Below are positions 36,741-45,479 of a stretch of 64,000 bases of DNA, in pieces. Both the position numbers and the translations under genes were made by a program. The notes under the pieces were generated by a model, which had not been told where the DNA came from, made no database searches, and saw only the letters and a program-made list of their open reading frames with translations. How positions within the stretch are numbered: position 1 is the stretch's first letter; every line of letters starts with the position of its first letter. The stretch comes from Vibrio sinensis (GTDB lineage Bacteria; Pseudomonadota; Gammaproteobacteria; Enterobacterales; Vibrionaceae), in contig NZ_QVMU01000014.1 of assembly GCF_003605645.1 (NCBI RefSeq), positions 1 to 64,000 on the forward strand. Reading direction: 5' to 3'.

Positions 36741-36906
36741 AAAAATTCAGGACAGAATTTTTAGGTTTTCGGCGTCGGGAACGCCTAAAACCGGCCGGAC
36801 AACGACTACCGAACCAAAGCGCCTTTCTGATTACTCTTTGGCAAGGCAAAGAGTAATTAGTCCGCTTATGGATAGGCTAATGAAATGCACATAAGTAATA
36901 AGCGGA
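36741..36906 (-). repeat. structured inverted repeat, right copy
   Basis: 166 bp, the reverse complement counterpart of 33261-33424, roughly 75-80 percent identical over the best 115 bp by eye. Hairpins: AAAAATTC/GAATTTTT (36741-36762), GGTTTT-c-GGCGT/ACGCC-t-AAAACC (36764-36792), CTCTTTG/CAAAGAG (36834-36853) and TCCGCTTAT/ATAAGCGGA (36861-36906). Paired substitutions relative to the left copy keep the stems. Confidence 0.8.
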
Positions 36907-36917
36907 ACATACAGTAA

Positions 36918-36941
36918 TGACTATTACTATTACTATTACTT
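36918..36941. repeat. short TATTAC microsatellite
   Basis: TATTAC repeated about three times just outside the right structured repeat. Confidence 0.6.
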
Positions 36942-37015
36942 TTTGAATAGAGAAAATAGCCGACCATCTGTAACGTATTTAAAGGCGAAATGTCTTTAGG
37001 GGCATAATATTATTC

Positions 37016-37043
37016 AGGGCACTTTCAAGCTAGAAAGTGCCCT
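37016..37043 (-). terminator. terminator-like hairpin after the DUF3360 gene
   Basis: Perfect 11-bp stem AGGGCACTTTC / GAAAGTGCCCT with a 6-base loop, 20 bases past the gene end. The U run is poor. Confidence 0.6.
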
Positions 37044-37063
37044 CAGTAACGCTTCCTTAGAGA

Positions 37064-38572
37064 TTAACGAAAACTTGGAATAATCGCCGGAATCCCTGGT
37101 AAAAGACCAACCAACGCCATCACACTCGTTAGTACAATAAACATGATTCCAGGCAACACCCAACGGTTCATTTTACTCAGTTCACCGCTGCGCTCTTTAC
37201 AACCGACTAAGCCTAAATTATCCAACAGCATGGTAAGAGACCAACCAAATGCAGGGTTAACTAACGCTGAAGAAAATACAACTATGGCTGCTGACTGTGT
37301 GGTTTTTCCCTCACGTGTCATTTCCATTCCCGCTTCTAGCAATGGAACAAATACCCCAACAATTAGCGCGACACAAAGTACAGGTTGCCATATTGCCAAA
37401 TCCATTGGGTAGCCCCAAACCGCTGCAATAATACAGAACAGAGCCGTTAACAAAGCACCAGCAGGAATAGGACGCTTAGCAATAGCCGCCGGCACAATAT
37501 AAGTACCCCATGAAGAAGTAAAATTAGTACCACCGAGCAGAGAACCGAACGTTTGACGAATTGAAGCCGTAGTCATGGTATCGTCAATGTTCATATGAAC
37601 TTTTTCAGTGCGCTCTGGATAGCTGATTTTTTGAAACACTTGATGCCCTAAAAAATCTGGCGACCACATAGCCACAGCTAAAATAGCAAAGGGTAATACC
37701 ACCATGAAATGTTCAATCGTAGGTAAGCCTAGCATCCAGCCTGTATCTTCTCCCCACCAATACATAGGGTTCATATTAGGTAAACCGGGCTCAGTTTGAA
37801 AAGAAAATGGAGCACCCATGGCAAAAGCTAACGTACCACCCAGCAAGCAACTAAGAGGTACTGCTAGCCAGCGCTTACGAAAATGTTCCAACAAAGCATA
37901 TAAAATAATGGTGCAAAAGATCACGACAAAAGCAATATGACTCATGCCGATTCCCTCAGCCCAAGCAAACAGCTTTTTAACTTGAGAAACGGTTCCAACA
38001 AAACCAAGGTAGAGTAATAAACCGCCACACACGCCTTTACTGGTGAGATTGGCTAGCATACTGCCACCTTTACTGATGGCTAAGAGTAAGCCAAAAGCGC
38101 CAATCAGCAACCCAAAGGCCATAGGATGCCCGCCTGCTGCAACAACAATTGGAATTAAGGGAATGAGTGGACCGTGTGTACCTGCAAGGTTAGCGGTCGG
38201 CAATAAAAAACCGGAGAAAATAATAATGAAAACAGATGCGATGAGTAGTTCATAGCGAACATTTTCTAAAATGAAGCCTTCATTTAGCCCTAGAGCCCCA
38301 GCAAAGGTTGCTGCAATGGCTCCCACCATAACAACCTTACCAATAGTGGCTGCTAAAGCTGGAATGGTATCTTCTATCTCAAATCGATAATCTTTAAACG
38401 GCAAATTAGGACGCCAGCGTTTAGGCGCCATGATTTGCAATTCGTTCTCTAAATATTGTTCTCGGGAATCAAACTCCGAACTCGGTTTATGTTGTTGTTC
38501 ATAAGTGAGTTCATTCTCGTTGACTTGGGGCTTATCTGTTCGTATACCTACAGACTCTAAAGTACTGCTCAT
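37064..38572 (-). CDS. DUF3360 multi-pass membrane transporter-like protein
   Basis: 502 residues. A soluble N terminus of about 75 residues is followed by about 12 hydrophobic segments. The stretch PTANLAGTHGPLIPLIPIVVAAGG and a later GGTNFTSSWGTYIVPAAIAKRP suggest an inverted-repeat transporter fold like NCS2/SulP proteins. I recognise the family only as DUF3360, common in vibrios. AAGGA precedes the ATG. A near copy of the glyA-side operator lies about 90 bases upstream, so it may carry glycine, serine or another one-carbon metabolite. This last point is inference. Confidence 0.78.
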   Translation of the reverse strand: MSSTLESVGIRTDKPQVNENELTYEQQHKPSSEFDSREQYLENELQIMAPKRWRPNLPFKDYRFEIEDTIPALAATIGKVVMVGAIAATFAGALGLNEGFILENVRYELLIASVFIIIFSGFLLPTANLAGTHGPLIPLIPIVVAAGGHPMAFGLLIGAFGLLLAISKGGSMLANLTSKGVCGGLLLYLGFVGTVSQVKKLFAWAEGIGMSHIAFVVIFCTIILYALLEHFRKRWLAVPLSCLLGGTLAFAMGAPFSFQTEPGLPNMNPMYWWGEDTGWMLGLPTIEHFMVVLPFAILAVAMWSPDFLGHQVFQKISYPERTEKVHMNIDDTMTTASIRQTFGSLLGGTNFTSSWGTYIVPAAIAKRPIPAGALLTALFCIIAAVWGYPMDLAIWQPVLCVALIVGVFVPLLEAGMEMTREGKTTQSAAIVVFSSALVNPAFGWSLTMLLDNLGLVGCKERSGELSKMNRWVLPGIMFIVLTSVMALVGLLPGIPAIIPSFR

Positions 38573-38573
38573 T

Positions 38574-39150
38574 TTGCTTCCTTTCGCTCACATTCTAAGA
38601 TGTGTTATGCCAATTATTTACTTACGGAACGAAGATTTAGCGGAGTAACCACCTATATATTTCCTATTAGAAAAATTTGATGTCCATATATTATTCATAA
38701 GTTAAGTGGCGCTATTATCAATAAAAACAACTCATCATAAATAGAGACCAAACAACCAAAAATATGGCTATTCCTTTCTATACAAATCTTAAATCCACTC
38801 TTAAATGAAAATAATAAATCAACCTACCATTAAAAATAGTTACGAAAATAATGACTAAAAACCATTAAAAATCCGTTGCTAGCACTCTATACCAAACTAA
38901 AAAAAACAAACAGTCTCAGGTAGTTAGACATTAGTCGTAGAGTACCCCTACTAGTAGAGGAAACTGTCGATAATATTTATAAACCATTAATTTCAAGAAT
39001 AATAAAGTAAGCAAAAGATAAAAGGACAGGCGCTTTAAATAAGACACTATAAAGTAAGCTTTAAACGGGACATGCTGATTTGCACAAAGGGGCATTTCCA
39101 TGTTCCATGAACAAGCCGTACCCCTTTTAAAGCAAATAGAGAGTATGAGA
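38574..39150. other. intergenic region of about 575 bp
   Basis: AT-rich. Besides the operator-like site at 38660 it holds a CTACTAGTAG palindrome near 38947. An AAAGGGG/CCCCTTT pair at about 39087-39126 may end the OMP gene transcript. No gene is credible. Confidence 0.4.
38660..38673. promoter_or_regulatory. candidate operator upstream of the DUF3360 transporter
   Basis: TTTCCTATTAGAAA matches the palindrome at 28059 in 12 of 14 bases and similarity continues into the flanking AATTTGAT. It lies 88 bases before the transporter start. Confidence 0.45.
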
Positions 39151-39789
39151 CTAGAAGTAGTAACTCCCCGTCATCGTAAAGGTGCTCATGCTTGAAAAGC
39201 TATCGATTTGATACATAACATTGGTACCAATCGACAATGCTGGTGTTACATTGTATTCAACACCAATCGCACTCATCACACCCCAGTCGTTACTGCTTTT
39301 TGAACCGCTAAGCTGCACTTCATCTTTTGATGTGCCGATAGGGCCTTGTGTATCACGCTTTTCAGTCGTCAACTCATATTGAGTAAAGGTCACGCCTGCT
39401 TTCATTTTTAATGACCAACTGCGACTGTTAGTCAAAGAGACAGTATAAACCGGCGCTAGATAAACTTGGTCAGCCTTTAAATTTGCATCCCATTCTGTAC
39501 CTTTGTGCTGATTTGAGTTGGCCGCTGTACCATTAGAAACTCGTTTCTCATCATCAAAATGATGCTGCTGATAACCCATTTCCAATGCCAAATTATTGGT
39601 CAACGAGTAACCCATATAGCCACCAACAAATGCATCACTCGAATCTGGACTTAAGCTCACCTGATCCGACACATAATTTACATTCACGTCATGATTAGGG
39701 AATGCAGCGCCAATTTCTAAGCCAAAATAAGGCGCAGAAACCGCCGAGAATGAACAAACAAACAGAGGGAATAAATAAATTTTCTTCAT
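39151..39789 (-). CDS. outer-membrane beta-barrel protein
   Basis: 212 residues with a signal peptide (YLFPLFVCSFSAVSA) and an alternating amphipathic pattern typical of an eight-strand OmpA/OmpW-like barrel (YFGLEIGAAFP, ALEMGYQQHHF, YLAPVYTVSL). It ends in TFTMTGSYYF, the aromatic C-terminal signature read by the BAM machinery. The specific role is unknown. It is monocistronic. Confidence 0.8.
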   Translation of the reverse strand: MKKIYLFPLFVCSFSAVSAPYFGLEIGAAFPNHDVNVNYVSDQVSLSPDSSDAFVGGYMGYSLTNNLALEMGYQQHHFDDEKRVSNGTAANSNQHKGTEWDANLKADQVYLAPVYTVSLTNSRSWSLKMKAGVTFTQYELTTEKRDTQGPIGTSKDEVQLSGSKSSNDWGVMSAIGVEYNVTPALSIGTNVMYQIDSFSSMSTFTMTGSYYF

Positions 39790-40004
39790 ACAATCAATCC
39801 AATACCTGAAGTCGCGTATTCTATGAGCTCTTTAGAAAATAGTTAACTGAGATTTACCCGTTATATTGCATTTTTTGCCAATTATTCATCCAAACCAAAC
39901 AAACGAACAGTAAATAACCAGTTTTCAATTTAAATTCAACGAAAAAAAACCAGTAGTGATGCACTACTGGCTTATTTGAAACGCGAATTTAAAGTATCTA
40001 ACGG

Positions 40005-41312
40005 TTAACCAATCGTTGATGTTTGCTCTTGTTTAGCCAACTTCATTTCTTGTTGCTTCAACATCAAGTCCAACTTATCTCGACGAGCTTTAAATGCGGC
40101 CATTTCGCTCTTAGGAACTGAACTCGCCATTGGTATATTGGCTGTCATCGCATTTACAGCGCGGCCTCGAACGATCAATTCATAGTGAATATGAGGCCCA
40201 GTGACTCGTCCTGTTTTACCTGACAAGCCTATACGTTGACCACGTGTCACTTTTTGCCCTTTACGAACCAAAATTTTACTTAAGTGCAAATAGCGCGTCT
40301 TATAAGTACTACCGTGTTGTACTACAACATAGTTTCCGGCATATGGATGATTCCGAGTCATAATCACCACACCATCACCAGTAGATACAATTGGCGTACC
40401 AGTAGGCACAGCCCAATCAGTCCCGTTATGTGGCGAAACTCGTCCTGTTACTGGGTGCTTACGATATGGGTTAAAATTAGAACTTAAGCGATAGTTACCG
40501 CTAATTGGCTTTCTTTGGAAAGCTCGCTGTAAGCTCTCGCCATTTTTGTCGTAGTATTGCCCGTCACTGTGTAAATATGCCGTTAGCTCACTACCACGAT
40601 TAATGATTTTAATCGCTTGCAGCTCTCGATTCCCAGTTAGTTGACCATCAATGTATTGACGAGAGTCAACCACTTCAAATTTATCGCCTGCACGTAAATC
40701 TCGCGCAAAGTTGATTTTGTCTTTCAGTAATGTAACGACTTGTTCAACTTCATTACTTCCCAAACCTAAACGATGACCAGACTGAGAAAAGCTGCCATTA
40801 ATATTCCCGACTAATGCATTTTCTTTCCACTCACCCGGTAATTTTACGTCTGTAAAAGCGTAGCCCCCGTCACTGGTCAAAGAATATACGGCACGATCTG
40901 CTAAGCTAAACTCCAGCTCCATTTTAATTAGACGGTTGGTATTCTCATCTCGCCAAAAACGTAATACGTTGCCTGGTTTGAGAGTATCGAGAGCGAGATA
41001 ATTTAAGTCCGTTTCCATTATCTGCATGAGTTGGCTGTAACCAAAACCCAACTGATCGAAAATGTTACTTAAATTATCACCCTTTTGAATTACATATTCG
41101 TAATTAGGGAGATCATGCGGGACACTAATATCATGAGACAATTGTGTAGTGAGTTCTGATTGAGGAAGAGAAAGATCAATCGTACGTGACTTGATCGTTG
41201 TACCATTCTGGGAAGAGAAAGCTAAAGCAGCCGCTACAGGTACGCTCAATAATAATAACTTCTTGCGCTTAGACAGCCCCGAAAAGCGTGTTTTCGTTGT
41301 TCTAGATTGCAC
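40005..41312 (-). CDS. M23 peptidoglycan endopeptidase, ShyA/MepM-like
   Basis: 435 residues. N-terminal membrane anchor (KKLLLLSVPVAAALAF), a LysM/OapA-type domain (YVIQKGDNLSNIFDQLGFGY) at about 70-115, an inhibitory middle domain, and a C-terminal LytM zinc peptidase at about 280-390. Zinc and catalytic residues lie in HNGTDWAVPTGTPI, HPYAGNYVVVQHG, TRYLHLSK and GPHIHYEL. It cleaves peptide cross-links during wall growth. The layout and length match ShyA of V. cholerae, a chromosome-II gene not far from pst, but ShyB/ShyC paralogues cannot be excluded. Confidence 0.88.
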   Translation of the reverse strand: MQSRTTKTRFSGLSKRKKLLLLSVPVAAALAFSSQNGTTIKSRTIDLSLPQSELTTQLSHDISVPHDLPNYEYVIQKGDNLSNIFDQLGFGYSQLMQIMETDLNYLALDTLKPGNVLRFWRDENTNRLIKMELEFSLADRAVYSLTSDGGYAFTDVKLPGEWKENALVGNINGSFSQSGHRLGLGSNEVEQVVTLLKDKINFARDLRAGDKFEVVDSRQYIDGQLTGNRELQAIKIINRGSELTAYLHSDGQYYDKNGESLQRAFQRKPISGNYRLSSNFNPYRKHPVTGRVSPHNGTDWAVPTGTPIVSTGDGVVIMTRNHPYAGNYVVVQHGSTYKTRYLHLSKILVRKGQKVTRGQRIGLSGKTGRVTGPHIHYELIVRGRAVNAMTANIPMASSVPKSEMAAFKARRDKLDLMLKQQEMKLAKQEQTSTIG

Positions 41313-41664
41313 AATGTGACCTTACACAAAATAATGAATGTCGTAAGATTACGAATTTCTAATTCGATTGTCACCTTTGAAATGTCAGCACTTCATCAAA
41401 AAATGGTGTGGTTATCTGGTTATATAGACGAAATATCCTCGAAGCTAGCCCTAACTCTTTGATTCTATGTATCGATGAAAATTACTATTTTTAGTGTCTG
41501 CAAAAAATAGTGATCCGCTTTACAGCCCCATTGGAATGCAAAAATCAGTTTTATCAATAATGTAAGGCGTTATAAAACGTAGAACAATGTGCTAGTTTGC
41601 GACTAAATTGTAAAAATTCGTTTTCATTCACAAAATAACCATCTAACACGTTGGCTTGATCGTT
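41313..41664. other. intergenic region, about 350 bp
   Basis: AT-rich spacer upstream of the M23 peptidase gene. I see no gene or strong hairpin in it. Confidence 0.4.
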
Positions 41665-42300
41665 TTACTCCACAGTTTTAAATGAGTGATCTTCCGTTAA
41701 CGTAAACTTGAGCTCCATCTTTTGATTCGGTTTTTCAGCCATCGGTTGTTGAGGAGCATGCTGATAGAAGACTACGGCGACTTCTGCGTCTTGAACTTTG
41801 AGCATCGAAACGTCAATCCTGTCGCCCAGCAGTACTTCATCAGTGAGTACCATACGTTGACGAGCATCATCGTAACGAAACATCACCAAATAATAAAAAA
41901 GTCCCGACCCTTGGTTCGATACGCTCATAACAGCAATCGCTTCATTCAAAACGTTACCACTTATCTTATTACCGTCGACCTGAGTTAAAAAACGCGAGTC
42001 AATTGACACCACGCCTCGTTCAGCTCCGCTACTATAGTTTCCTGAAGCAATTCCAGATTCAAATTGATTGATGAGTGCGAACGCATGGGTTTCTGGTATC
42101 GCAATGGTCCATGGGTTGGGACTATTAATCGAAAACAAATCTCGCACAATAGGGTCATACTCAACCACATGCGCTGGAAACTTCGCCATAATCTCCTCAT
42201 CCGTCAAACTAAAACGATAAATCCCCGCAATGATAACAATCACTAACAAGACTATCGGTGTTAAAAGAACAAGAGGAATTGGAAGCTTGCGTTTTTTCAT
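41665..42300 (-). CDS. membrane-anchored periplasmic protein, function unknown
   Basis: 211 residues with one N-terminal membrane helix (LVLLTPIVLLVIVIIAGIYRF) after a basic KKRK start, leaving about 180 residues in the periplasm. No catalytic motif is apparent. I do not recognise the family. It is divergent from the DUF1275 gene and is transcribed alone. Confidence 0.65.
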   Translation of the reverse strand: MKKRKLPIPLVLLTPIVLLVIVIIAGIYRFSLTDEEIMAKFPAHVVEYDPIVRDLFSINSPNPWTIAIPETHAFALINQFESGIASGNYSSGAERGVVSIDSRFLTQVDGNKISGNVLNEAIAVMSVSNQGSGLFYYLVMFRYDDARQRMVLTDEVLLGDRIDVSMLKVQDAEVAVVFYQHAPQQPMAEKPNQKMELKFTLTEDHSFKTVE

Positions 42301-42539
42301 TATCAGATACTCATCTAAAAATTGGGTACTTCAATGCTAGCGTCTCTATAAACTTCGGAGCTAAAGCAAAGAACATAAACATAGGCTAACTGAAAAAATC
42401 CCGCTATTACAACATCCTAGTAACACTAATTGTTGAGATTGAGTCACCTGCGCCGTTCACATTAGGACAAAACTAAATTTTCCTATCTGAATGCGTTTCT
42501 GAGCGTTATAATTTTGCACTTCATCTCGAGGTATCCATT

Positions 42540-43214
42540 TTGATTTCAAAACTACCACGTTGGGTAGAATATGGCGCCTTTCTGCTCGCATTACTCGCTG
42601 GCATTGTAAACGCTATTGGCCTTCTTGGTTTCCAACACCAGGCCGTTTCCCATATCTCCGGCACAGTCACTCTACTTGGAACAAGTATCGAAGCTTTCGA
42701 TGGATTGACATTCCATCTGTTTATGATCTTAATCAGCTTCTTACTCGGCGCCATTCTTAGTGGCCTACTCATGGAAAGCACTGCTCTCAAACTCGGTCGA
42801 CGCTATGGCGGGGCTCTTTGTATTGAAGCGGGTTTGTTATTTATCGCTTTAATACTCCTTCGTGATAATCAAATCTCCGGGCAATATTTCGCTTCAGCGG
42901 CCTGTGGGTTGCAAAATGCCATGATTACCACATTCAGTGGTGCCGTTGTTCGAACCACCCATATGACCGGCATTATTACTGACCTTGGCTTAATGATTGG
43001 CTCTCGATTGAGAGGTGAAAAGTTCGATTATCGAAAAGCCAAGCTGTTCTCGTTTATTTTCCTTGGGTTCCTGCTGGGCGGGGTTATTGGCGCTCGTCTC
43101 TATCATATGTATGCGATTTCATCCCTTCTTGCGCCGATTACCATGGCACTAGTCTTAGCGATTTCTTATTGGACCTACTTGTATATTTCGCGAACAAAGA
43201 CCAAGCTCAGTTGA
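42540..43214 (+). CDS. DUF1275 (YoaK-like) membrane protein
   Basis: 224 residues, six to seven membrane helices. Family signatures seen are AGIVNAIGLLGFQHQAVSHISGTVT near the start and GLQNAMITTFSGAVVRTTHMTGIITDLG in the middle. The start is TTG at 42540. The family is widespread and its function is unknown; transport has been proposed. No neighbouring gene suggests a partner. Confidence 0.85.
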   Translation: MISKLPRWVEYGAFLLALLAGIVNAIGLLGFQHQAVSHISGTVTLLGTSIEAFDGLTFHLFMILISFLLGAILSGLLMESTALKLGRRYGGALCIEAGLLFIALILLRDNQISGQYFASAACGLQNAMITTFSGAVVRTTHMTGIITDLGLMIGSRLRGEKFDYRKAKLFSFIFLGFLLGGVIGARLYHMYAISSLLAPITMALVLAISYWTYLYISRTKTKLS

Positions 43215-43405
43215 CATGGAGCGTACAAAACGCAACCAATTCTTGTAAAACAAACAACTACTAGCTCAACATCAACCGGAACTTAAAACTGAATACTTAA
43301 CACTTATCAATGAATAGTATTGCAGGAAAACACAAAAACCAGTAATCTTGCGCCAAGTGATTAAATACGGATGTTTAGTGAATATCTATTCCAAGGAAAT
43401 GGGAA

Positions 43406-44806
43406 ATGTTGACTAGTAGTAACACGAGAAATGTAATGCAAGATCAAGGAAAAATCGTTAACAATACAAAGACAAAGGGTAACTTTTGGATGTTTTTCAT
43501 CCCATCACTACTCGGTGTCTTTCTATTTATGGCTCCAGTGAGCTATCAAGATGGCATCACCATCCCGGTTGCAGTTCTAGCAAAAAGCCTGCAGTCTCTT
43601 TTTGATATTCTAATGATAGAGCTTGTGACTATCATTGTTTCATCAATGGCTTTAGCCTCGCTATTATGTCGTATAAAAACACCCAACTTTATTGCTAGCC
43701 GCCCTTTTTTAAATGGATTGTTCAATCCAAGCCCACTTTGGTTAGCAGTACGAGTTTTTGGTGGTTTTGCCGTTCTAGCGACTTACTTCCAATTCGGCCC
43801 TGAAGCAATCTGGCAAGAGAACACTGGTGGACTTGTTCTTGCTGGCCTACTACCGACTCTGTTTTCCGTATTTATTTTTGCCGGACTATTGTTGCCACTG
43901 TTACTTAATTTTGGCCTGTTAGAATTAGTGGGTACGCTACTAAGTAAAATAATGCGTCCTGTATTTAATCTACCTGGTCGTAGCGCTATTGACTGTATCG
44001 CATCTTGGTTAGGTGATGGCAGTGTTGGTATCCTACTTACCAGCAAACAGTACGAAAATAAGTTCTATACCCAGCGTGAAGCCGCAGTTGTTGGCACCAC
44101 ATTCTCAGCGGTGTCGATTACATTCAGTTTGGTCGTTCTTACGCAAGTCAATCTGCAAGCCTATTTCTTACCTTTTTACGGCGCTGTCTGTCTTGCTGGC
44201 TTTGTTGCTGCTGTCATTATTCCAAGACTTCCACCTCTTAGCTGGAAGAAAGATACCTTTATCGACGGTTCCAAACGCGCAGATGACGCAGATGTGATCC
44301 CACAAGGATATAGTACATTCTCATGGGGCATGGAACTTGCGCTTGAAAAAGCGGGTCAAGTAAAGTCAATGAAGAGCGTCTTTAGTGAAGGCGTTTATAA
44401 TGCTGTTGATATGGTATTTGGCGTACTTCCAGTCGTGATGGGGTTAGGTACAACGGCGTTGATTATTGCTGAGTACACTTCTGTATTTAGTATTCTTGGT
44501 CAGCCATTCATCCCATACCTTGAGTTACTTGGCGTCCCTGAAGCAGTCGAAGCATCACAAACAATAGTTGTTGGCTTTGCTGACATGTTTATTCCAGCAA
44601 TCCTTGCTTCTTCTATCGACAGTGAAATGACTCGCTTTGTTATTGCAGCAATGTCTGTTACGCAGCTTATTTATATGTCGGAAGTTGGTGCTCTATTGTT
44701 GGGTAGCCGTATCCCTGTCAATATATTCGAACTGTTTACTATTTTTATTTTACGTACGTTGATTACACTTCCCGTCATTGCCGGTGTCGCACATCTCATT
44801 TTTTAA
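43406..44806 (+). CDS. YjiH-family nucleoside-recognition membrane protein
   Basis: 466 residues, about 10-11 helices, with a nucleoside-recognition (GATE) domain region around GLLELVGTLLSKIMRPVF and CIASWLGDGSVGILLTSKQYE. Good ribosome binding site (AAGGAAATGGGAA). The related YjiH/YjiG proteins are predicted membrane proteins of unknown transport role, although sporulation SpmA/B share the domain. A terminator follows directly. Confidence 0.82.
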   Translation: MLTSSNTRNVMQDQGKIVNNTKTKGNFWMFFIPSLLGVFLFMAPVSYQDGITIPVAVLAKSLQSLFDILMIELVTIIVSSMALASLLCRIKTPNFIASRPFLNGLFNPSPLWLAVRVFGGFAVLATYFQFGPEAIWQENTGGLVLAGLLPTLFSVFIFAGLLLPLLLNFGLLELVGTLLSKIMRPVFNLPGRSAIDCIASWLGDGSVGILLTSKQYENKFYTQREAAVVGTTFSAVSITFSLVVLTQVNLQAYFLPFYGAVCLAGFVAAVIIPRLPPLSWKKDTFIDGSKRADDADVIPQGYSTFSWGMELALEKAGQVKSMKSVFSEGVYNAVDMVFGVLPVVMGLGTTALIIAEYTSVFSILGQPFIPYLELLGVPEAVEASQTIVVGFADMFIPAILASSIDSEMTRFVIAAMSVTQLIYMSEVGALLLGSRIPVNIFELFTIFILRTLITLPVIAGVAHLIF

Positions 44807-44827
44807 TTGCGATAACTGACTGATAAT

Positions 44828-44854
44828 AAAGGCTTCGAATGAAGCCTTTTTCTT
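44828..44854 (+). terminator. terminator after the YjiH-family gene
   Basis: Stem AAAGGCTTC / GAAGCCTTT with loop GAAT, then T run. Confidence 0.9.
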
Positions 44855-45002
44855 TGTCTCATCAAAAAATAAGCAAAATACATTAGTATGAGCTAGCGAT
44901 TTCCCTGATAATAATTCCTATTAATAAAATAGTTTATAGTTAGATAAATACTTCAGACGCCGCTAGTATTAGTTCTAGCAATGGATAAAAAAAGGAACAA
45001 CT

Positions 45003-45479
45003 ATGAAAGCACTCATCGCGCTCGTCATCCTTTCAATGAGCTTTCAAGTATTTGCAGGGCAACTTGTTATCCATTCGAAAGGAATACCCGATGTCCATTT
45101 TAATGAAGAGACACTATCAACGCGATTCACGCAAGTTCAGTTGACTACTAAACTACCTTGGTACCCAGAAGAAAAAGCTTTCGTTGGGGTGAGGGTGTCG
45201 GAGCTATTGAGTGAACTAAAGTTTGATAATGCCACTAATATTACTCTAGAAGCTCTCAATGATTACGCGGCAGATATTAGCGTAGCAGACATCAATAAAT
45301 ACCAACCCATCATCGCTTACAAAATGGATGGTAAAGCAATGAAAGTCAGGCATAAAGGTCCTTTTTGGCTCGTATTCGATTTAAGTAAATATCCCGAAAT
45401 TGATAGAGCTGATTACTACTCAAAAATGGTGTGGCAAATAAAAGAAGTGACCGTTATCAATGCCAATGATAAAAAATAA
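45003..45479 (+). CDS. periplasmic molybdopterin-oxidoreductase-like domain protein
   Basis: 158 residues with a signal peptide (LIALVILSMSFQVFA). The mature part resembles the central oxidoreductase (SUOX-type) domain: LVIHSKGIPDVHFNEETL, FVGVRVSELL, LNDYAADISV and YKMDGKAMKVRHKGPFWLVF. It is too short to bind the full cofactor, so it is likely a ligand-binding offshoot. The last 20 bases overlap the GGDEF gene, which points to a periplasmic sensor paired with a membrane cyclase. Confidence 0.75.
   Translation: MKALIALVILSMSFQVFAGQLVIHSKGIPDVHFNEETLSTRFTQVQLTTKLPWYPEEKAFVGVRVSELLSELKFDNATNITLEALNDYAADISVADINKYQPIIAYKMDGKAMKVRHKGPFWLVFDLSKYPEIDRADYYSKMVWQIKEVTVINANDKK

Noticed and set aside
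36664..36894. 76-codon frame across the right structured repeat
   Set aside because: It reads through the hairpins of the repeat and has no counterpart in the left copy.
33261..36906. Composite transposon or IS
   Set aside because: No transposase and no target-site duplication visible outside the repeats.
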